In this document: in pieces, positions 1-8,922 of the stretch
How the letters are laid out: every line of letters starts with the position of its first letter
Position numbering within the stretch: position 1 is the stretch's first letter
From: Bacteroidetes Order II. bacterium
Lineage (GTDB): Bacteria; Bacteroidota; Rhodothermia; Rhodothermales; UBA2364
DNA length: 64,000 nt
Reading direction: 5' to 3'
Assembly: GCA_016788705.1 (NCBI GenBank)
Contig: JAEUSQ010000030.1
Location: 25,758-89,757, forward strand
Notes under the pieces: model-generated
Seen by the model: only the letters and a program-made list of their open reading frames with translations
Database searches by the model: none
What the model was told of the DNA's origin: nothing
Made by a program: the position numbers and the translations under genes

Positions 1-70
1 CCTGTTCGAGGAAACAGGGGAGGTGGCAGGCTTAGACGTAAATGGTGATTCGGCTTGGGTAACTGACTAA
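1..70 (+). CDS. C-terminal tail of an upstream gene (possibly dnaX)
   Basis: An open frame runs in from the left edge and ends in TAA at 68-70, giving the acidic tail LFEETGEVAGLDVNGDSAWV-TD. Only 22 residues are visible, so the product cannot be identified from sequence. The next gene is ybaB, which in many bacteria directly follows dnaX (DNA polymerase III gamma/tau), so a dnaX tail is a reasonable inference from gene order alone. The gap to ybaB is 88 bases. Confidence 0.5.
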   Translation, partial: LFEETGEVAGLDVNGDSAWVTD

Positions 71-158
71 AGCGTCATTTTCCCAAAAACCCCATTTTTA
101 AAACCTCAATTTGCCCTTAATTTATCTTTCTCCGTTTGACTCATAAACCCCAATCACA

Positions 159-509
159 ATGGACTTTAGCAACCTCAATATGGCCGATATGTTTGGAAAA
201 ATGGCCGATATGCAACAAAAGATGAAAGAGGCGCAGGAAAATCTGGAAAAACAAACCACAACCGCAGAAGCAGGCGGTGGCATGGTTAAGGTGACAGTAA
301 ATGGCAAAATGCAGGTAACCTCGGTCAAAATTGAAAAAGAAGTTGTGGATCCAACCGACGTAGAACTACTTGAGGACTTGATCGTCGCCGGGGTAAACAA
401 GGCTTTGGCCGATGCGAGCGAGCGAGCCAAAGACGCCATGCAACAAGCAGCAGGGCTTCCCACAGGCTTAGACCTCAATAATTTGGATCTCGGAAAATTC
501 GGATTCTAA
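159..509 (+). CDS. ybaB: YbaB/EbfC family nucleoid-associated protein
   Basis: A 116-residue protein with the typical YbaB build: a Met/Gln-rich N-terminal helix (MADMQQKMKEAQENLEKQ), a central strand region with GGGMVKVTVNGKMQV, and a C-terminal helix with DLIVAGVNKALADASERAK. Family members form dimers that bind DNA and are linked to nucleoid organisation and, through the usual dnaX-ybaB-recR neighbourhood, to replication and repair. The length is normal for the family. recR is not the next gene here; a flavin-reductase-like gene follows after 9 bases. The ATG at 159 fits the family N-terminus. Confidence 0.92.
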   Translation: MDFSNLNMADMFGKMADMQQKMKEAQENLEKQTTTAEAGGGMVKVTVNGKMQVTSVKIEKEVVDPTDVELLEDLIVAGVNKALADASERAKDAMQQAAGLPTGLDLNNLDLGKFGF

Positions 510-518
510 TACACAGAT

Positions 519-1154
519 ATGCCACATATAGACTTTTCTAAAGAAGTACCACCGAATATTTACAAGATGCTCATTGGGTCGGTGGTACCACGTCCTATCG
601 CTTGGGTGTCTTCTATAAGTGAAGACGGCATTCCAAACCTCGCCCCTTTTTCCTATTTCAATATTGCCTCCATCAATCCGCCCATTCTTAGCTTTTCACC
701 ACTGAACGCACCAACTGGGCATCCTGGAGAAAGCCGCCGGAAAGACACCCTCCAGAATGTACGGGCAACGGGGCAATGTGTCATTCATATCGTCCCTCAT
801 GCACTACAAGACCAAATGAACTTAAGTGCTGCCAATTGGCCACCCGAAGTGGATGAATTTGAGAAAACAGGCTTGACACGGGTAGATTCCTTATTCGTTA
901 AGCCCCAGAGAATTGCATCTGCCCCCATTGCTTTCGAGTGCGAGGTGGATCAGATTGTTTCTTGGGGAGACCAGCCAATGGGAGGAAATGTGGTATTTTG
1001 CCGTGTGATGATCGGGCATTTTGCAGATCACCTCTTTCAAGATTACAAGATAAACCTCGCGTTGCTGGATCCTGTCTCGCGGTTGGGAGGACCAGACTAC
1101 AGTCGCGTTAAAACCGATGTATATGCCCTACCTCGCCCCGAAGATTTGTTATGA
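519..1154 (+). CDS. flavin reductase-like FMN-binding split-barrel protein
   Basis: A 211-residue protein. The block at residues 17-45, with GSVVPRPIAWVSS, DGIPNLAPFSYFN and the following INPPILSFSP, is the hallmark of the flavin-reductase-like split-barrel family, which binds FMN and typically reduces or uses flavins for partner oxygenases. Substrate is not predictable. The cytoplasm is the likely location because no signal peptide is present. The stop overlaps the start of the next gene by four bases (ATGA), so the two are probably translationally coupled. Confidence 0.88.
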   Translation: MPHIDFSKEVPPNIYKMLIGSVVPRPIAWVSSISEDGIPNLAPFSYFNIASINPPILSFSPLNAPTGHPGESRRKDTLQNVRATGQCVIHIVPHALQDQMNLSAANWPPEVDEFEKTGLTRVDSLFVKPQRIASAPIAFECEVDQIVSWGDQPMGGNVVFCRVMIGHFADHLFQDYKINLALLDPVSRLGGPDYSRVKTDVYALPRPEDLL

Positions 1155-1972
1155 CCCCAGTTACAAAACCGGATCGTGCGCGACTGATCCGGTGGCTCGA
1201 TGAGCAGGTAGCACGGTTTGAACAGCCAGCCTTTATTGAAAACGATCCGATTTCGGTTCCGCACGCCTTTGAAGACCCTCAGGACCGCGCCGTTATTGGT
1301 TTTTTTGCAGCCTCGCTGGCTTGGGGACAACGCAAGACAACGCTAAACAAAATGGCGGAGTTGTGTGAACGCATGGGATACCGGCCCATGCAATTTGTGT
1401 ATGACTTCCGCATAGAAAAAGATGCGGCTACGCTTAAGGGCTTCAAACACCGAACGTTTACAGAAGAGGACGCCTATTGGATGGTTTTGTCCCTCTCTGC
1501 CCTGATCCGTAAATACGGCAGAATGGAGTACGTTTTTCGACATTTTTTGCCCCCAAATGCCACTGATGTAGGCTCGGCGATTCAAGGATTTTCCACTGAA
1601 ATGATGTATGCCGTACCGGGAACACCTACACGGCTTCAGAAACACCTTGCCAGACCCGATGCGGGAAGCGCCTGTAAGCGGCTGAACATGTTCCTCCGAT
1701 GGATGGTGCGTACAGGATCGGTGGACTTTGGCATCTGGAAAGGTATCCGTTCAGATCAGTTGGTAATGCCGCTGGATGTCCATGTGGGTCGGGTTGCCCG
1801 TCATTTGGGGATGCTTCTTCGTCCCGTCAATGACTGGAAAGCGGCACTGGAGTTAACGGAATGCTGTAGGGAACTTTCTCCGCATGATCCTGTTCGCTAC
1901 GACTTTGCCTTGTTTGGATGGGGCGTGAACGAAAAGAGTGGCGCACTACCGAATCTTATGTTACCCGAATAG
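1151..1972 (+). CDS. TIGR02757 (DUF2400) family protein
   Basis: A 273-residue cytoplasmic protein that matches the TIGR02757/DUF2400 family, common in Bacteroidota and of unknown function. Recognisable blocks are the N-terminal DPISVPHAFEDPQDRAVIGF, then FAASLAWGQRKTTLNKM, the C-rich LNMFLRWMVRTGSVDFGIW, and QLVMPLDVHVGRVARHLGM, followed by HDPVRYDFALFGWGV near the C-terminus. These family blocks resemble a helix-rich DNA-glycosylase-like layout, but that is only an impression. Starts within the stop of the flavin-reductase-like gene (ATGA overlap), so both are likely one transcription unit. Confidence 0.88.
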   Translation: MTPVTKPDRARLIRWLDEQVARFEQPAFIENDPISVPHAFEDPQDRAVIGFFAASLAWGQRKTTLNKMAELCERMGYRPMQFVYDFRIEKDAATLKGFKHRTFTEEDAYWMVLSLSALIRKYGRMEYVFRHFLPPNATDVGSAIQGFSTEMMYAVPGTPTRLQKHLARPDAGSACKRLNMFLRWMVRTGSVDFGIWKGIRSDQLVMPLDVHVGRVARHLGMLLRPVNDWKAALELTECCRELSPHDPVRYDFALFGWGVNEKSGALPNLMLPE

Positions 1973-2376
1973 GTAAACGGTGATCAAGAATACTGCTACC
2001 GTCCCAGTACGTTGATTTTCGGGTCAAGTTTATCTCCAGTGCTGTACAGGAGAGGTAAAGCCCTCGTTTTAATGGTGATGGGTGTCACCTTATTCAAGTC
2101 TTAATGTTATCTTTTTTTGTTTGTAAGTTATTGTTTTTATGTGATTTATGTGTCATTAGAGGATAAGTTAAATCCTAATAATACGATAAGCATCTTAGTC
2201 GGTCGTGATTGACTAAGATGCTATATCACCTGTTGTACTCAGTAGGTGTGGTATCATTATGCGGCCTTGGGCTCGCCTACATTCCGCAAGAATGGTAAAT
2301 GGCCGGAAATATTGATCTAATCCAATCACATTTTTTTATATTGTTTCCTGAACCCTTATCCAGAACGAGCCACGAT
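1973..2376. other. 404-base gap with a 12-bp inverted repeat
   Basis: No convincing gene lies here. The stretch turns AT-rich after 2100 and contains one perfect hairpin (2189-2222, listed separately). The first part of a longer reading frame starting at 2299 overlaps its end, but the family start of the downstream protein is at 2377. Confidence 0.6.
2189..2222. promoter_or_regulatory. perfect 12-bp inverted repeat (hairpin)
   Basis: AGCATCTTAGTC at 2189-2200 is exactly the reverse complement of GACTAAGATGCT at 2211-2222, leaving a 10-base loop. No T-run follows on either strand, so it is not a standard intrinsic terminator. It sits about 155 bases before the SpoIIM-like start and could be a leader structure or a protein binding site. 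Function is unknown. Confidence 0.5.
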
Positions 2377-3399
2377 ATGCGCGAGGTTGTTTTTCTGCGT
2401 CAAAATGCAGACAAGTGGAAAAAATACGAATCGCTTTATGAGCAAAATAGTCAGGTCTCGGCAGATGCTCTGACAGAGGTTTATCTGGAATTAACCGATG
2501 ACCTGGCTTATGCCAAAACGTATTACCCCAACAGCAAGACCACCGAGTTTCTTAATGTCTTAACGGGCAAATATCACCGCTTTATTTACCAGAATAAACG
2601 CGAAGACAAAAATCGTCTGATTCGCTTTTGGGCAGACGAAGTACCAGAAATGATGTACGCTTACCGCTACAATCTTTTGCTGGCTTTTGGGATTTTTATG
2701 TTGGCGGTGGGTATTGGCGTGGTATCGGTATTGGAAGACGAGCGGTTTGTACGCATTGTGCTTGGCGATGCCTATGTGGACATGACCTTGGACAACATTG
2801 CTAAGGGCGATCCCATGGGCGTGTATAAATTTTCTGGCGAGTGGGATATGTTTTTTTCTATTGCCTATAACAATGTGATGGTAGCCTTACGGGCATATGC
2901 TTTCGGCTTGTTGATTTCGTTCGGGACAGGTATGTTCATGTTTTATAATGGTGTAATGTTGGGCTCTTTTCTCACCTTTTTTGCCATGCGCAACCTGCTT
3001 TGGGAATCTACGCTTGTCATTTGGATACATGGAACATTAGAGATTTCGGTAATTGTAGTGGCGGGATGTGCTGGTTTTGTCTTGGGCAATAGCATTCTTT
3101 TCCCCGGAACCTTTCCACGGGGTACCTCGTTGATGCGGGGCGCAAAAGAAGGCATGAAGATCGTTATCGGAACAGTGCCCATCTTTATTGTAGCGGCTTT
3201 TCTGGAAGGTTTTGTAACCCGCCACACCGAAATGCCCGTCCTTTTATCGCTTGCTATCATCGGTGGATCGGCGGCGTTCATTTTGTGGTATTTTGTGTGG
3301 TATCCGTATCACCGCTTCGGCCAAGGCCATTGGATGGAAAAGATAAAAAATCAATTGGCCGGAATTTTGTCTTTAAATAATTCAAAAACAACTACATAA
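2377..3399 (+). CDS. stage II sporulation protein M-like (SpoIIM/DUF95) membrane protein
   Basis: About 340 residues from the ATG at 2377. The N-terminus MREVVFLRQNADKWKKYE is the usual start of the non-sporulating SpoIIM family, so I prefer it to the upstream ATG at 2299, which would add 26 unrelated residues. A cytoplasmic helical N-terminal part is followed by about five to six hydrophobic segments and the family signature IHGTLEISVIVVAGCAGF. Many bacteria that never sporulate carry this protein next to MoxR, DUF4129 and DUF4350 genes, in an envelope-associated cluster of poorly known role; the same order follows here. It opens the run of five co-directional genes. Confidence 0.87.
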   Translation: MREVVFLRQNADKWKKYESLYEQNSQVSADALTEVYLELTDDLAYAKTYYPNSKTTEFLNVLTGKYHRFIYQNKREDKNRLIRFWADEVPEMMYAYRYNLLLAFGIFMLAVGIGVVSVLEDERFVRIVLGDAYVDMTLDNIAKGDPMGVYKFSGEWDMFFSIAYNNVMVALRAYAFGLLISFGTGMFMFYNGVMLGSFLTFFAMRNLLWESTLVIWIHGTLEISVIVVAGCAGFVLGNSILFPGTFPRGTSLMRGAKEGMKIVIGTVPIFIVAAFLEGFVTRHTEMPVLLSLAIIGGSAAFILWYFVWYPYHRFGQGHWMEKIKNQLAGILSLNNSKTTT

Positions 3400-3405
3400 A
3401 CATCC

Positions 3406-4362
3406 ATGAGATCTGTTGACTTTAAAAAAACACGGGCATTAGGTGATGTGATCAACGACACCTTTACCTTTGTTCGGGAGAACCTGCAACCGTTAGGACG
3501 GGCTTTGATCCTGTTTGTGCTCCCCCCTTTGCTTTTTGGAGCAGTGATTGCCACGGGTATGTCGGGCGAGTTATTGTCTAAGATGATGAACCCCAAAATG
3601 ATGGAAGAAAACCCGGGGGCATTGCTGGAACTGTATCGCCAAACCTTCCTTACGCCTTACTTTGCCTTGTCGCTATTGGCCTTATTAATCGGATATTTAT
3701 TGCTCTATGGCGTAACGATTACGTTCATCCAACAATACATACGAGGCGGCTCCTTGGAGTCTTCTGATATTTGGCAAAATATGCAAGGTAAATTGGGGCG
3801 TATCCTCTCTACGGTTCTTGGTGGGGGGATTTTGTTCTTCCTGGTGTTTCTGGTCTTTTATGTGATATTGATTTTGGCCATTGTAGGATTATCAGCCTTG
3901 GGAGGGGGGGGTGCATTTGCAGCAGGACTTTTTGCCTGTTGTGGCGTTATTTTGTTGATCATAACAGTCCTTTTTGCAGGATTACTCTTTCAACTCATGA
4001 TCCCTATTCGGATGGAGAATCCAGAAATAGGACTTTTGGCATCTATTTCTTATGGGAGGGGCTTGTTGGCAGGTCGTTGGTGGCAAGGTGTGGGTTTGCT
4101 TTTCTTGATGTATGTGATCGTGATGGTGATGGGGTTGGTCTTTACTATTCCAGCAACCATTATTACCACGATTGCAGGTGTGGCCGTGGTATCGGAAATG
4201 GGGATTGTCTGGAAAATACTCTTCTACATCACCAATGTCATTAGTCAAGTGGGCAGTTTATTACAGGCGATGATTATTATTTCGTTTTTCCTTTATTTCT
4301 ATAGCTTGTTGGAAGAAAAAGAAGGCGCGGGGTTATCGGAACGAATTGACGAGATGCTGTGA
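3406..4362 (+). CDS. polytopic membrane protein of the SpoIIM/MoxR cluster
   Basis: A 318-residue protein with about six long hydrophobic stretches (near residues 28-48, 85-110, 128-160, 165-195, 225-260 and 275-305), many Gly-rich. No catalytic motif is visible. Its short N-terminal amphipathic region (TRALGDVINDTFTFVRENLQ) resembles membrane proteins of the YciC/DUF975-like or glycerophosphodiester-phosphodiesterase membrane-domain type, but I cannot assign a family firmly. It starts six bases after the SpoIIM-like gene and its TGA overlaps the ATG of the DUF4129 gene, so it belongs to the same transcript and presumably the same membrane assembly. Confidence 0.8.
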   Translation: MRSVDFKKTRALGDVINDTFTFVRENLQPLGRALILFVLPPLLFGAVIATGMSGELLSKMMNPKMMEENPGALLELYRQTFLTPYFALSLLALLIGYLLLYGVTITFIQQYIRGGSLESSDIWQNMQGKLGRILSTVLGGGILFFLVFLVFYVILILAIVGLSALGGGGAFAAGLFACCGVILLIITVLFAGLLFQLMIPIRMENPEIGLLASISYGRGLLAGRWWQGVGLLFLMYVIVMVMGLVFTIPATIITTIAGVAVVSEMGIVWKILFYITNVISQVGSLLQAMIIISFFLYFYSLLEEKEGAGLSERIDEML

Positions 4363-5066
4363 TGCAAAAAATGTGGCTTTGGTGGTGGTTTTGGATTTTC
4401 TGGCCATGTATGACAACGGCCCAAGAAGCGGTTTTGCCTGATTCGGTGGCTTGGCGCACCCCCGACCCGATGACATTAGACCGCCTCAAGACGGATATTC
4501 CGTTGCCTGTTGTGAAGCCCATTACACCATCACCCACCTTTTGGACCAACCTCTTTGATGGCATAAACTGGATATTGGAACAGGTGTTTGGGTCACGCGG
4601 CAAACAGACCTTTTGGAAAACTGTGCCCATTGTTTTTCTCTTTATGCTGCTGATTTTCCTTTTGTGGCGTGCAACGGGCATGGACCGTACAGGGCTTTTT
4701 TACGGAACGGGTGGCCCATCTGGGGTGGGCAAAATGGTGGGAATAGCGTCGTTAAGTCAGATCAACTTTGAGCAAGAAATCCGCAAAGCCGAGTCGCAAA
4801 GGCATTTCCGAGAAGCGGTCCGGTGGCAATACCTGCAACTCCTGCATCGGTTGGAAGTACAGGGGTTGATTGTCTGGAAACCGGACAAAACCAATGCCGA
4901 TTATGTGGCCGAGATACGCGGTACATCGGTAATCCGGGCTTTTCAGGAAGCAACCAGGCACTTTGAATATGTCTGGTATGGTGAATACATACCAGACGAA
5001 GTGGACTACCGTAACATTGTAGAAACCTTTGATACCTTGAACAAGCCAAACCCACAGCCTGCATGA
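4362..5066 (+). CDS. DUF4129 domain membrane protein
   Basis: About 234 residues. The N-terminus carries a signal-like hydrophobic stretch ending near TTAQEA, then a membrane segment (VPIVFLFMLLIFLLW) near residue 95. The C-terminal domain with REAVRWQYLQLLHRLE, NADYVAEIRG and FEYVWYGEYIPDEVDYRNI is the DUF4129 module, usually found beside DUF4350, MoxR and DUF58 genes. It may scaffold a membrane complex, but the role is not known. A GTG at 4359 directly precedes the ATG at 4362; the ATG overlaps the previous stop by one base and is preferred. Confidence 0.85.
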   Translation: MQKMWLWWWFWIFWPCMTTAQEAVLPDSVAWRTPDPMTLDRLKTDIPLPVVKPITPSPTFWTNLFDGINWILEQVFGSRGKQTFWKTVPIVFLFMLLIFLLWRATGMDRTGLFYGTGGPSGVGKMVGIASLSQINFEQEIRKAESQRHFREAVRWQYLQLLHRLEVQGLIVWKPDKTNADYVAEIRGTSVIRAFQEATRHFEYVWYGEYIPDEVDYRNIVETFDTLNKPNPQPA

Positions 5067-6301
5067 ACCTTAGTCGCACAGACCGCATTTTATGGGCTTT
5101 GCTCGGGTTGGGCGTGGTGCTTTATGTGTGGTACGAACTGAGCCGTCCTGTTCCACCGGATTGGCGCCCTACGTTTTCGCCCAAAGACAAAATCCCTTAT
5201 GGCCTTTATGCCTTAGACAACGTTTTGCCGCAGGCATTTACGAAGCAATCCATCCATCGCACCAAGAGATCGGCCTACGAAGTGCTTACCGAACTCAACG
5301 CACAAAAGAAGCAAAATACCAATTTTGTTTGGATCAATGTGGGTGTGGATATAACTCCTCCGACCATGAAAGCGTTAAAGCAATATGTCAAAAGGGGGAA
5401 TGCGGCGCTTGTTTCCTCGTATTATTGGCCGTCAATCCTAAGCGACTCGCTAAAAGTGAAAGTGGGGTACGGAAATGAAATGCCGGGGGCCGAAACCATC
5501 AACCAATATACCAGAGCCGCTTCCGAGGTTTCCGACACATCGGCCGTTAAACTGCGGCACAATCGCTTTTCTGGAAAGAAGTTTTGGTTCCCATCCTTTA
5601 TGTTACAGGTGCCCTTTAGCCGATTCGATTCCACACAAACCAATATTTTGGGAGACTATTTGTTTGCTATGAACACCTCCGAAGGCGTTTCTCCCAATTT
5701 AATCCAGCTAAAAATAGGAAAAGGTAGGCTGTTGTTACACACCCATCCATACGCCTTTACAAACTATGGCTTGTTGAAAGGGCAGAATGCAGCGTATGCT
5801 TTTGGGGTATTGTCACAGTTGCCCCTTCGCGAAACGTATGTGGACTTTTACCGCCGAGGAAGCGCCAGTGATGAGTCTCTTTTGCAATATGTATGGCGTT
5901 CGGAGGGGTTACGGTGGGCCATGTATGGCCTGTTCGTATTGCTTGGGCTTTACCTTTTCTCTGGCAGCAAGCGACGCCAGCGGGCCATTCCGGTTTGGGA
6001 AGCACCACGAAATACCACCCTTGATTTTGTACAGACGCTCGGACGCTTATATTATCGAAAAAAAGACCACAAAGACTTGGCGGAACGGAAAATCATGTAT
6101 TTTATGGAATCGGTCCGGCATCGGTATCAAGTACAAACAACCGACCTAAGCGAGACTTTATTTGAGCAACTCGCGGCCAAGTCCGGTCACGGAAAAGAAG
6201 AGGTGGCTTCCCTATTCCGGTTCTTTGATCATCTTCGGGAAAAAACCACCCTCACCAATGAAGACTTGCGCGAGCTCACCCGCCGTCTTTATCGTTTCTG
6301 A
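5063..6301 (+). CDS. DUF4350 domain-containing membrane protein
   Basis: A 412-residue protein. A membrane segment at residues 8-24 is followed by the DUF4350 region: KDKIPYGLYALDNVLPQAF, the repeated family theme of deciding what lies in a short Ser/Tyr loop (ALVSSYYWPS), and GKGRLLLHTHPYAFTNYGLL. A second membrane segment near residues 283-298 leads to a cytoplasmic helical tail (RKKDHKDLAERKIMYFMESV). DUF4350 resembles an inactive ThuA/GATase-like fold in family descriptions; no catalytic residue can be claimed here. The four-base ATGA overlap with DUF4129 points to coupled translation. Confidence 0.85.
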   Translation: MNLSRTDRILWALLGLGVVLYVWYELSRPVPPDWRPTFSPKDKIPYGLYALDNVLPQAFTKQSIHRTKRSAYEVLTELNAQKKQNTNFVWINVGVDITPPTMKALKQYVKRGNAALVSSYYWPSILSDSLKVKVGYGNEMPGAETINQYTRAASEVSDTSAVKLRHNRFSGKKFWFPSFMLQVPFSRFDSTQTNILGDYLFAMNTSEGVSPNLIQLKIGKGRLLLHTHPYAFTNYGLLKGQNAAYAFGVLSQLPLRETYVDFYRRGSASDESLLQYVWRSEGLRWAMYGLFVLLGLYLFSGSKRRQRAIPVWEAPRNTTLDFVQTLGRLYYRKKDHKDLAERKIMYFMESVRHRYQVQTTDLSETLFEQLAAKSGHGKEEVASLFRFFDHLREKTTLTNEDLRELTRRLYRF

Positions 6302-6332
6302 ACCTCCATCATTTTAAGATACACCCAGTCCT

Positions 6333-7313
6333 ATGTCTCTTGACCAAGCCTATGCCAATCGCACAGACCTCACTGCCCTAAGCGAGGCGGTGGAAAACAT
6401 CAAACATGAAATCGGTAAAATCATCATTGGCCAAACAGGTATGGTGGATATGTTGATTGCTGCATTATTGGCCAATGGCCATGTTTTGATAGAAGGTGTG
6501 CCTGGCGTAGCCAAAACCATGACTGCCAAACTGCTTTCCCACACGGTCTCTGTCGGGTTTTCGCGGATCCAGTTTACGCCCGATCTCTTGCCGTCCGATG
6601 TTCTTGGAACGGCCATTTTCGATCCCAAATCATTGGCTTTTACCTTTCGGAGAGGTCCTATTTTTGGTAATTTGGTGCTTGTGGACGAGATAAACCGTGC
6701 CCCCGCCAAAACCCAAGCGGCACTTTTTGAGGTGATGGAAGAACGACAAGTGACCGTGGATGGAACTACCTATCCAATGGAACAACCATTTATGGTATTG
6801 GCCACCCAAAACCCAGTGGAGCACGAAGGTACATACCGCCTACCAGAAGCCCAATTAGACCGTTTCCTGTTTAAGATTTTGGTGGATTACCCCACACCAG
6901 AAGAGGAAGTACAGATTCTTTCAGGTTTTCATGCACGACATGGTATCAACAATGTGGCGTCTCTCACTCCCCTACTTTCTGGAAGCACCGTACAACAGCT
7001 CCAATCAGTGGTGCAGTCTTTGCATGTAGAGGAAAAAATCTTACGCTACATGGCCCAAATCACCACCAATACCCGCAACAATCCTTCTTTATACCTTGGC
7101 GCATCGCCGCGCGCATCGTTGGCATTGCTCACTGGCTCGAAAGCCTTTGCAGCCCTTCGTGGACGCGACTTTGTGACTCCGGAGGATGTACAAACGGTGG
7201 CCTATCCGGTACTAAGACACCGGATCCAACTTTCGCCGGAGCGCGAAATGGAAGGCAGTACGCCCGACCAGGTGATAAAGTCCTTGATCGAAAAAGTGGA
7301 AGTGCCACGTTAA
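6333..7313 (+). CDS. MoxR family AAA+ ATPase
   Basis: A 326-residue AAA+ protein. Walker A GVPGVAKT lies at residues 55-62, Walker B LVLVDEIN at about 114-121, sensor 1 is in VLATQNPVEHEGTY, and the C-terminal lid carries LGASPRASLALL and FVTPEDVQ, all diagnostic of MoxR. MoxR ATPases act as chaperones in assembling or activating partner proteins, usually vWA/DUF58 proteins. Here no DUF58 gene follows; the next gene, 30 bases on, is dacB. The gap to the DUF4350 gene is 31 bases, so it is probably the last gene of the membrane cluster. Confidence 0.93.
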   Translation: MSLDQAYANRTDLTALSEAVENIKHEIGKIIIGQTGMVDMLIAALLANGHVLIEGVPGVAKTMTAKLLSHTVSVGFSRIQFTPDLLPSDVLGTAIFDPKSLAFTFRRGPIFGNLVLVDEINRAPAKTQAALFEVMEERQVTVDGTTYPMEQPFMVLATQNPVEHEGTYRLPEAQLDRFLFKILVDYPTPEEEVQILSGFHARHGINNVASLTPLLSGSTVQQLQSVVQSLHVEEKILRYMAQITTNTRNNPSLYLGASPRASLALLTGSKAFAALRGRDFVTPEDVQTVAYPVLRHRIQLSPEREMEGSTPDQVIKSLIEKVEVPR

Positions 7314-7343
7314 AACCTTGTTTATCCTCAATCTTTCCGCCCT

Positions 7344-8822
7344 ATGAAGCGTCTTATTCTCTTTTTTTTGGTCTTTATGAGTGCCTGCACGGGCCTCCGA
7401 CCGGGCCTAAACAACGAGTCCAAAACCCCACAAAAACGGGTCATTGCCTCGATAGATTCGTTGTTCAATGATCCGGCGTTTGCCCACGCACATTGGGGTG
7501 TTTTGGTCAAATCGCTAAAAACAGGCGAGGTCTGGTACGAGCGAAATGCAGACAAGATGTTTATGCCTGCCTCCAACGAAAAAATAATTACGGGAGCCGT
7601 TTCTTTACAAACGTTAGGGCCAGACTTTCGGTATGTGACCACCATTGGGCATCGGGGAAGCATTACAAATGGCATCCTTAAGGGCGATTTGGTGGTCTTT
7701 GGGAGTGGCGACCCTTCTTTTAATTTCCGCTTTTGGGGCGATAATCGGGCGGTCTTGACAAAATGGGCCAAGGAATTAAAAGCAAGAGGCATACGCGCAA
7801 TTTCTGGCGATCTGATTGGCGATGACAATGCCTTCGAAGATTACCCCTACGGTAGTGGATGGCCTTATGATGACTTTGAATATTATTATTCTGCCGAAAT
7901 TGGGGCTTTTCAATTAAATGAAAACTATGTAGATCTGGAAATTACGCCTCCGCGCGTCGCTGGAGAAGCCATGAAGGTTCAGCCCAGTACACCCAGCAAT
8001 TATTACACAGTAGAAAACAAGTTGAATGTTGTGCCCAATGGAACCTCTACGGTAACCGTTTCACGCGCTTTTGGCACCAACCACATGGTACTAAAAGGCC
8101 AAGTGGTACTTGGTGGTCGAACCATCTCCGACGCCGTTACCATTACCAATCCTACCTTGTTTTTCATGACGGTGCTAAAGGAAACCTTAGAGGCCGAAGG
8201 CATTAACGTCTCTGGTGTCGTGCGCGATTGTGACGACATTCCCGGCTATGCCCTTAAACCTACCGAGGTTACGGTTGTGCTAACGGAGCAATCCCCACCG
8301 TTCACCAAGTTACTCAGCGAAATGATGAAAGTAAGCCAAAACCTTTATGCCGAGACCTTTACCCATACCTTAGGATGGCACCGGACGGGCACGGGGAGTT
8401 TTGAGGCAGGTAAAACCATTGTTCAACAACAACTGGCGGATTGGGGTATTGCGGTAAATAGCTATGTGTATGCCGATGGAAGCGGCCTTTCGCGATACAA
8501 CTACACCAACCCCCGAATATTGGTGACGGTCCTTTCGGCTATGCGTAATTCACCTCATTGGGTCGTTTTCCGCGATTCTATGCCCCTTGCCGGAGAAGAT
8601 GGCACGCTCCGAAACCGCATGAAAACAGGCCCCGCTTTCAAAAATGTGCGCGCCAAAACAGGAACCATTGCGAATACCCGTGGGCTTTCTGGCTACCTAA
8701 CCACCGCTGACGGCGAAGAGTTGGCGTTTTCGTTCCTTGTAAACGGTCATCTGCTTTCCTCCCGCGATACCGATCGCATCACCGATACCGCCGCTCAGAT
8801 ATTAGCCGGGCTAAAGCGATAA
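7344..8822 (+). CDS. dacB: D-alanyl-D-alanine carboxypeptidase/endopeptidase (PBP4 type, S13), lipoprotein
   Basis: A 492-residue penicillin-binding protein of the PBP4/DacB family that trims or opens peptidoglycan cross-links in the periplasm. The three active-site motifs are intact: SNEK with catalytic S77 and K80, SQN at 331-333, and KTG at 438-440. The long insert between the first two motifs is typical of S13 enzymes. The N-terminus MKRLILFFLVFMSAC ends in a lipobox, so it should be membrane-anchored by lipid. It lies 30 bases after moxR on the same strand and may be read through from that cluster, in keeping with an envelope role. Confidence 0.93.
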   Translation: MKRLILFFLVFMSACTGLRPGLNNESKTPQKRVIASIDSLFNDPAFAHAHWGVLVKSLKTGEVWYERNADKMFMPASNEKIITGAVSLQTLGPDFRYVTTIGHRGSITNGILKGDLVVFGSGDPSFNFRFWGDNRAVLTKWAKELKARGIRAISGDLIGDDNAFEDYPYGSGWPYDDFEYYYSAEIGAFQLNENYVDLEITPPRVAGEAMKVQPSTPSNYYTVENKLNVVPNGTSTVTVSRAFGTNHMVLKGQVVLGGRTISDAVTITNPTLFFMTVLKETLEAEGINVSGVVRDCDDIPGYALKPTEVTVVLTEQSPPFTKLLSEMMKVSQNLYAETFTHTLGWHRTGTGSFEAGKTIVQQQLADWGIAVNSYVYADGSGLSRYNYTNPRILVTVLSAMRNSPHWVVFRDSMPLAGEDGTLRNRMKTGPAFKNVRAKTGTIANTRGLSGYLTTADGEELAFSFLVNGHLLSSRDTDRITDTAAQILAGLKR

Positions 8823-8922
8823 AAAATATCGTTGTATTCGTTCCACTGCAAGCCAGTCATTTGTAACCCTTTGGAGCTTGGGGCGTCTTGCAAGTGTTTA
8901 TTTCTCTAAAAACCACTTAAAC

